Origin: CAYQFQ01 sp964539415
GTDB lineage: Bacteria; Patescibacteriota; Minisyncoccia; Phycocordibacterales; GWA1-40-21
Assembly (NCBI GenBank): GCA_964539415.1
Contig: CAZIID010000030.1
Span: forward strand, 1 to 6,900
Reading direction: 5' to 3'
Length of the DNA stretch: 6,900 nt
The notes below the pieces were generated by a model, which made no database searches, was not told the DNA's origin, and saw only the letters and a list, made by a program, of their open reading frames with translations. Every line of letters starts with the position of its first letter. Within the stretch, counting starts at the first letter, position 1. Shown here piece after piece: positions 4,428 through 6,900 of this stretch. Both the position numbers and the translations under genes were made by a program.

Positions 4428-5789
4428 CTAGATCTCTAATTCAAAACTCTGCCCATATTCTGGATATGTCGCATCCATTCCTAAATTATCTTTTATTTTT
4501 TGTACTAAGAAAAGTGAAGATTTTGGCTCACCCATTACCACAAATATTTTCTTAAGCTTGCCACTCTCCCCCGCTTTTTCTGCAAAAGCCAATAAGTTAT
4601 CGGAATCTTTGTGAGAAGAATATCCTTCTATTGTTTTTATTCTAGCTTTAACTTCGACTTTCTTACCGTATATATTTACTTCTTTTGCACCGTCTTGGAT
4701 TTGTCTTCCTAGTGTTCCTACCGACTGATATCCAACCATAAGAATAATCGCATTTGGATCAGGCAAATGTTGTCTTTCATGATTTATAACCCTTCCACCA
4801 TTAGACATTCCAGATCCTGCCAAAATAATCTTTGGATTTTGAGTAGATTCAATTTTTACACTATCACCAGAAAATACAGTAAATTTTAATTTTGGAAAAT
4901 CAAATACATTATCCCCAGCAGATATTTGATCCCGAACAGATTCTTTTAAACTATTAGAATATTTTTCATAAACTTTCGTTATCTTTGTTGCGAGCGGTGA
5001 ATCAACAAACACAGGGATATTTCTTACTCCGTCAGTTTCAAAAAACTCATTCATTTCATAGAGAATATTTTGAGTTCTCTCAAGAGAAAAAGCTGGAATT
5101 ATAAGAGTAGCATTTGTCCTTATTGTTTCTTCTATAGCATCTTTCAATTTTGCCCTTCTCTCATCTTTTGATTCGTGATTCCTGTCACCGTAAACACTTT
5201 CCATTATCATATAGTCTGCATCAACGATTTCTTCTGTATCTCTCAAAAGAAGTGATGGAGAATTACCAAGGTCGCCAGTGAAGACAAGCTTTTTACCATT
5301 CTTATACAATTCTATAATACCCGAACCTAAGATATGTCCTGAGTCTCTATACACAGCAACAAAGCCCCCTCCAATATCTTTTTTCTCTTCATATGGAGAT
5401 GTCTGCCACAGAGATATTGCCTTAGCTAAATCGTCTTTGTCATAAATAGGTAACACTCCATCATGCCTTGCTTCATCTTCAAGTATTCCTAAAGCATCTT
5501 CAAGTAATAGCTCAGCAATCTCTTTTGTTTCTGGTGTGCTTATTATAGTTCCTGAAAAACCATCTTTTACGAGTTTTGGAATTCTGCCAATATGGTCAAT
5601 ATGAGCGTGAGTTACGAGCAAAACTTGTACAGAAGAAGGATTATATGGAAATACTTCCCTATTCAAGGTATCAGCTATTTTTGTACCTTGGACAAGTCCG
5701 CAATCAACAAGAAAATTAAAACCATTGTCCTCTACCAAAAAGTTTGCTCCAGTTACCATTCCTGTCCCACCAAAAAAAGTTAGTTTCAT
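4428..5789 (-). CDS. Beta-CASP metallo-beta-lactamase RNA-processing nuclease
   Basis: A predicted zinc-dependent ribonuclease of the CPSF73/Ysh1-like beta-CASP class without KH domains. It probably acts in RNA maturation or decay. The 453 residues show the full metal site: HAHIDH (His61, His63, Asp65, His66), His152 in DSGHILGSG, and Asp173 in TGDLGN. The beta-CASP insert follows: ESVYGDR (motif A, Glu197), PAFSLERTQ (232-240), GMSNGGRVINH (motif B, His337) and SSHKD (motif C, His393). The C-terminus returns to the lactamase fold; GEPKSS replaces the usual HGEP, with methionine for histidine. The length fits bacterial relatives such as the Thermus enzyme TTHA0252. The ATG aligns with the conserved MKLTFFGGTGMVTGANFLVE beginning; only a weak AGG lies directly before it. 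A 19-bp palindrome lies 14 bp upstream. Confidence 0.94.
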   Translation of the reverse strand: MKLTFFGGTGMVTGANFLVEDNGFNFLVDCGLVQGTKIADTLNREVFPYNPSSVQVLLVTHAHIDHIGRIPKLVKDGFSGTIISTPETKEIAELLLEDALGILEDEARHDGVLPIYDKDDLAKAISLWQTSPYEEKKDIGGGFVAVYRDSGHILGSGIIELYKNGKKLVFTGDLGNSPSLLLRDTEEIVDADYMIMESVYGDRNHESKDERRAKLKDAIEETIRTNATLIIPAFSLERTQNILYEMNEFFETDGVRNIPVFVDSPLATKITKVYEKYSNSLKESVRDQISAGDNVFDFPKLKFTVFSGDSVKIESTQNPKIILAGSGMSNGGRVINHERQHLPDPNAIILMVGYQSVGTLGRQIQDGAKEVNIYGKKVEVKARIKTIEGYSSHKDSDNLLAFAEKAGESGKLKKIFVVMGEPKSSLFLVQKIKDNLGMDATYPEYGQSFELEI

Positions 5790-5803
5790 CCTATCAGAGG
5801 CAA

Positions 5804-5822
5804 ATTGCGATTATTTCGCAAT
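5804..5822. promoter_or_regulatory. Palindromic operator or hairpin upstream of the nuclease
   Basis: ATTGCGA-TTATT-TCGCAAT is a 7-bp inverted repeat with a 5-nt centre, 14 bp before the nuclease start. A third TCGCAA box lies at 5886-5891. It could be a repressor site or a small leader hairpin. No convincing promoter was recognised in 5790-5909, so the nuclease may also be read from the upstream membrane-protein gene. Confidence 0.35.
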
Positions 5823-5909
5823 ATGCAATATTATTATTAAAATTCTTCACGACTATTTTTATGTTCTTATTAATTATTTTTTCAATCGCAACCTCTAACA
5901 GGATAAATT

Positions 5910-6359
5910 TTATTTTAAATTACTCAGTGTCGTTGGTTTTACTAATTCACAAATTCCGTTGGCACACTTTTTTTGATTCAAAAAATATACCAGGCCTATT
6001 ACAAAACCGATAATAGCAGACAAAAAGTCACCAGATGTGTCTGCCCAAAAAACCTTATCCGACATTGATGTTAAACCTCTTGCGAGTTCAGATATTTCCC
6101 AAACGAGAGAAAGACCAAGTACGGATATTAAACCAACCAAAATACTTTTGATTCGATAATTTTTTATAGAATAATCTTTTGTTACATAAGGTAGTAACCA
6201 AAAAACAGTTAAAGATATCCATATACCTGCCACGATATGGACAGGAATATCAAACCATTTGTAAGAATAATAAATATGAAAAGTAGTACCCACATAATGC
6301 ATCACTGCCAATATTGCAAAAAAAATAGTTGCTATAAAAAAGATCCTTTGCTTTAACAT
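5910..6359 (-). CDS. Four-helix membrane protein, VanZ/DUF2238-like
   Basis: Predicted polytopic membrane protein of 149 residues with segments at about 5-24, 38-57, 72-88 and 107-126. Polar residues sit at the helix ends in an order reminiscent of the VanZ/DUF2238 group: Asp37 and His41 (FDIPVH), Trp87-Glu88 and Glu91 (VWEISE), Asp107-Thr108 and Asp111 (ADTSGD). The resemblance is by pattern only and the role is unknown. The soluble tail has KKCANGIC (Cys132, Cys137). ATG 6359 is 7 nt after a perfect TATAAT, so the mRNA should start at the A of the ATG. The nuclease gene follows on the same strand after 120 nt with no terminator between, so the two may be co-transcribed. Confidence 0.75.
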   Translation of the reverse strand: MLKQRIFFIATIFFAILAVMHYVGTTFHIYYSYKWFDIPVHIVAGIWISLTVFWLLPYVTKDYSIKNYRIKSILVGLISVLGLSLVWEISELARGLTSMSDKVFWADTSGDFLSAIIGFVIGLVYFLNQKKCANGICELVKPTTLSNLK

Positions 6360-6365
6360 AAATAG

Positions 6366-6374
6366 ATTATATCA
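6366..6374 (-). promoter_or_regulatory. Extended -10 promoter of the membrane-protein gene, leaderless
   Basis: On the minus strand TGATATAAT (TGn plus a perfect -10 at 6366-6371) is followed by six bases and then the ATG. No good -35 is visible. The predicted first base is the A of the start codon, the same arrangement as at the PAP2 gene. Confidence 0.65.
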
Positions 6375-6412
6375 TCCCACAAAAGATTTAACAGCATTTA
6401 AATTCGCTTTTT

Positions 6413-6488
6413 CCGTCTTTGCGAGGAGGTCTTCCGACGTGGCAAACCATCTTAATACTGGATTGCTTCGCTTTGCTCGCAAAGACAA
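6413..6488. repeat. Palindromic dispersed repeat, copy B
   Basis: It begins with the same CCGTCTTTGCGAG (6413-6425) as copy A and ends CTCGCAAAGAC (6476-6486) followed by AA instead of GG. The interior has GGCAAACCATC and TGGATTGCTTCG, which correspond to the reverse-complemented core of copy A. It lies between a leaderless promoter and the terminator of the small RNA. Non-coding. Confidence 0.8.
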
Positions 6489-6492
6489 CGCA

Positions 6493-6522
6493 AAAGAAAA
6501 CTCGTCATCTTGCGATGACGAG
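6493..6522 (-). terminator. GNRA-loop terminator of the small RNA
   Basis: On the minus strand CTCGTCATC-GCAA-GATGACGAG forms a perfect 9-bp stem with a GCAA (GNRA) tetraloop, followed by TTTTCTTTT. It lies about 8 nt after the closing stem of the RNA at 6531-6664. Confidence 0.88.
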
Positions 6523-6530
6523 TACTCTAT

Positions 6531-6664
6531 TAGGATTATTCAAAGGTGATGTTTACCCTAGCTTTTGGCTAGGTGGGTGCCCGCAATACTACACCAAGGT
6601 GTAATAAGATATAAGGCTCCCTGAATTTAAATTAATCGGATAAAATCACTTTCAAATAACCCTA
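6531..6664 (-). ncRNA. ssrS: Candidate 6S RNA (RNA-polymerase regulator)
   Basis: 6S RNA mimics an open promoter, binds housekeeping RNA polymerase and serves as template for short product RNAs. On the minus strand the two ends pair: 6645-6664 with 6531-6550, 19 of 20 positions counting G-U pairs. Inside is a nearly symmetrical bubble of about 23-24 nt per side. Its 3' strand contains a small hairpin, CCTAGC-CAAAA-GCTAGG (6557-6573), as known from Gram-positive 6S RNAs. The terminal arm has GGGAGCC (6615-6621) facing GGGCACCC (6575-6582) and is capped by TACAC-CTTG-GTGTA (6590-6603). A promoter and terminator flank it exactly, and no open frame of note exists on the minus strand. The assignment is from architecture. 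About 135 nt, shorter than the 180-200 nt commonly seen. Confidence 0.75.
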
Positions 6665-6669
6665 CCCTA

Positions 6670-6696
6670 ATTATACTCCTCTCTATTAAAAGTCAA
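6670..6696 (-). promoter_or_regulatory. Promoter of the candidate 6S RNA
   Basis: On the minus strand TTGACT (6691-6696), a 15-nt spacer and a perfect TATAAT (6670-6675). A start near 6663 coincides with the first base pairs of the closing stem. The short spacer is unusual for so good a pair of boxes. Confidence 0.7.
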
Positions 6697-6732
6697 ACAA
6701 AAAGATATTTTATATTCATTACTTTTTAGGCT

Positions 6733-6773
6733 AAAAAACAGCCTGTGGATTGAGGCCACAGACTGTTTTTTTT
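6733..6773 (-). terminator. Terminator of the partial gene at the right edge
   Basis: AAAAACAG-C-CTGTGG pairs with CCACAG-A-CTGTTTTT around an ATTGAGG loop, with one C-A mismatch. A/T tails on both sides make it bidirectional in principle; its position fits the minus-strand gene ending at 6816. Confidence 0.85.
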
Positions 6774-6815
6774 AAACTAGAAGCAAAACCTAGTTTTAGT
6801 TGATTTTGTTATTAC

Positions 6816-6900
6816 CTACCTGTCTGAAACATCATTTTTTACCTGTTCAATGTATTTTGCAGCAGCATCTTGACCTCCAAGACCAAATGCAAGACCCAAA
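6816..6900 (-). CDS. 3' end of a membrane-helix / mechanosensitive-channel-like protein
   Basis: Only the last 27 codons are in the window, read from the right edge to TAG at 6816-6818. The peptide contains LGLAFGLGGQDAAAKYIEQV and ends KNDVSDR. A small-residue-rich helix ending LAFGLGG(Q/K)DAAA followed by an amphipathic helix is, as I recall it, the conserved end of TM-helix-repeat proteins distantly related to MscS channels and frequent in Patescibacteria. It would be an inner-membrane protein. The upstream part, including the number of membrane helices, cannot be seen. A strong terminator lies 43 bp beyond the stop. Confidence 0.75.
   Translation of the reverse strand, partial: LGLAFGLGGQDAAAKYIEQVKNDVSDR

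Noticed and set aside
4208..4555. Plus-strand frame across the rplT end, repeat A and the nuclease end
   Set aside because: Covers a terminator and a palindromic repeat and is antisense to a clear gene.
5796..5909. Minus-strand open stretch before the nuclease
   Set aside because: Low-complexity AT-rich translation with only a GTG start and no SD; opening is expected by chance.
5744..6013. Plus-strand frame between the nuclease and membrane-protein genes
   Set aside because: Antisense to both neighbours, AT-driven, no start signals.
6419..6604. Plus-strand frame of 61 codons
   Set aside because: Runs through repeat B, the GNRA terminator and the candidate 6S RNA; no coding character.

Overview
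The window looks like a compact, AT-rich genome fragment from a candidate-phyla-radiation bacterium, most likely Patescibacteria/Parcubacteria. The reasons are short house-keeping proteins, small orphan membrane proteins, tight gene packing, and several core genes without a Shine-Dalgarno (SD) sequence. The final open frame ends in a glycine-rich segment that I recall from membrane-helix proteins of that group. UGA is used as a stop (infC), so this is not a UGA-recoded lineage. The lineage call is an inference from gene content.

Layout. 1-531, minus strand: smpB, followed after 2 nt by the 5' end of ssrA (tmRNA), which runs off the left edge, so the trans-translation pair is linked. 525-1372, plus strand: two small unrecognised genes, each with a textbook SD and its own terminator. 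The second encodes a membrane-anchored protein with two CxxC pairs. 1372-2001, minus strand: a small membrane protein resembling the UPF0316/DUF5698 membrane domain, preceded by a roughly 210-nt leader that folds into about five successive hairpins. 2033-2395, plus strand: a cold-shock protein gene with promoter, 80-nt leader and terminator. 2441-4255, plus strand: a PAP2-type phosphatase on a probably leaderless mRNA, then infC-rpmI-rplT (IF3, L35, L20) with its own promoter embedded in the end of the phosphatase gene. 4271-4427: a palindromic dispersed repeat and other palindromes between convergent genes. 4428-6371, minus strand: a beta-CASP metallo-beta-lactamase ribonuclease and a leaderless four-helix membrane protein. 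6413-6696: a second copy of the dispersed repeat, then a complete minus-strand non-coding RNA unit (promoter, RNA with 6S architecture, GNRA-loop terminator). 6733-6900: a terminator and the 3' end of a minus-strand membrane-protein gene.

Functionally this is mostly an RNA and translation neighbourhood: ribosome rescue (SmpB/tmRNA), initiation (IF3), 50S assembly (L35, L20), RNA chaperoning (Csp), RNA processing (beta-CASP nuclease) and RNA-polymerase control (6S RNA). The least-explained parts are the candidate 6S RNA, the multi-hairpin leader at 1754-1967, the two palindromic repeats with interchanged cores, and the recurrent leaderless promoter-start arrangement.
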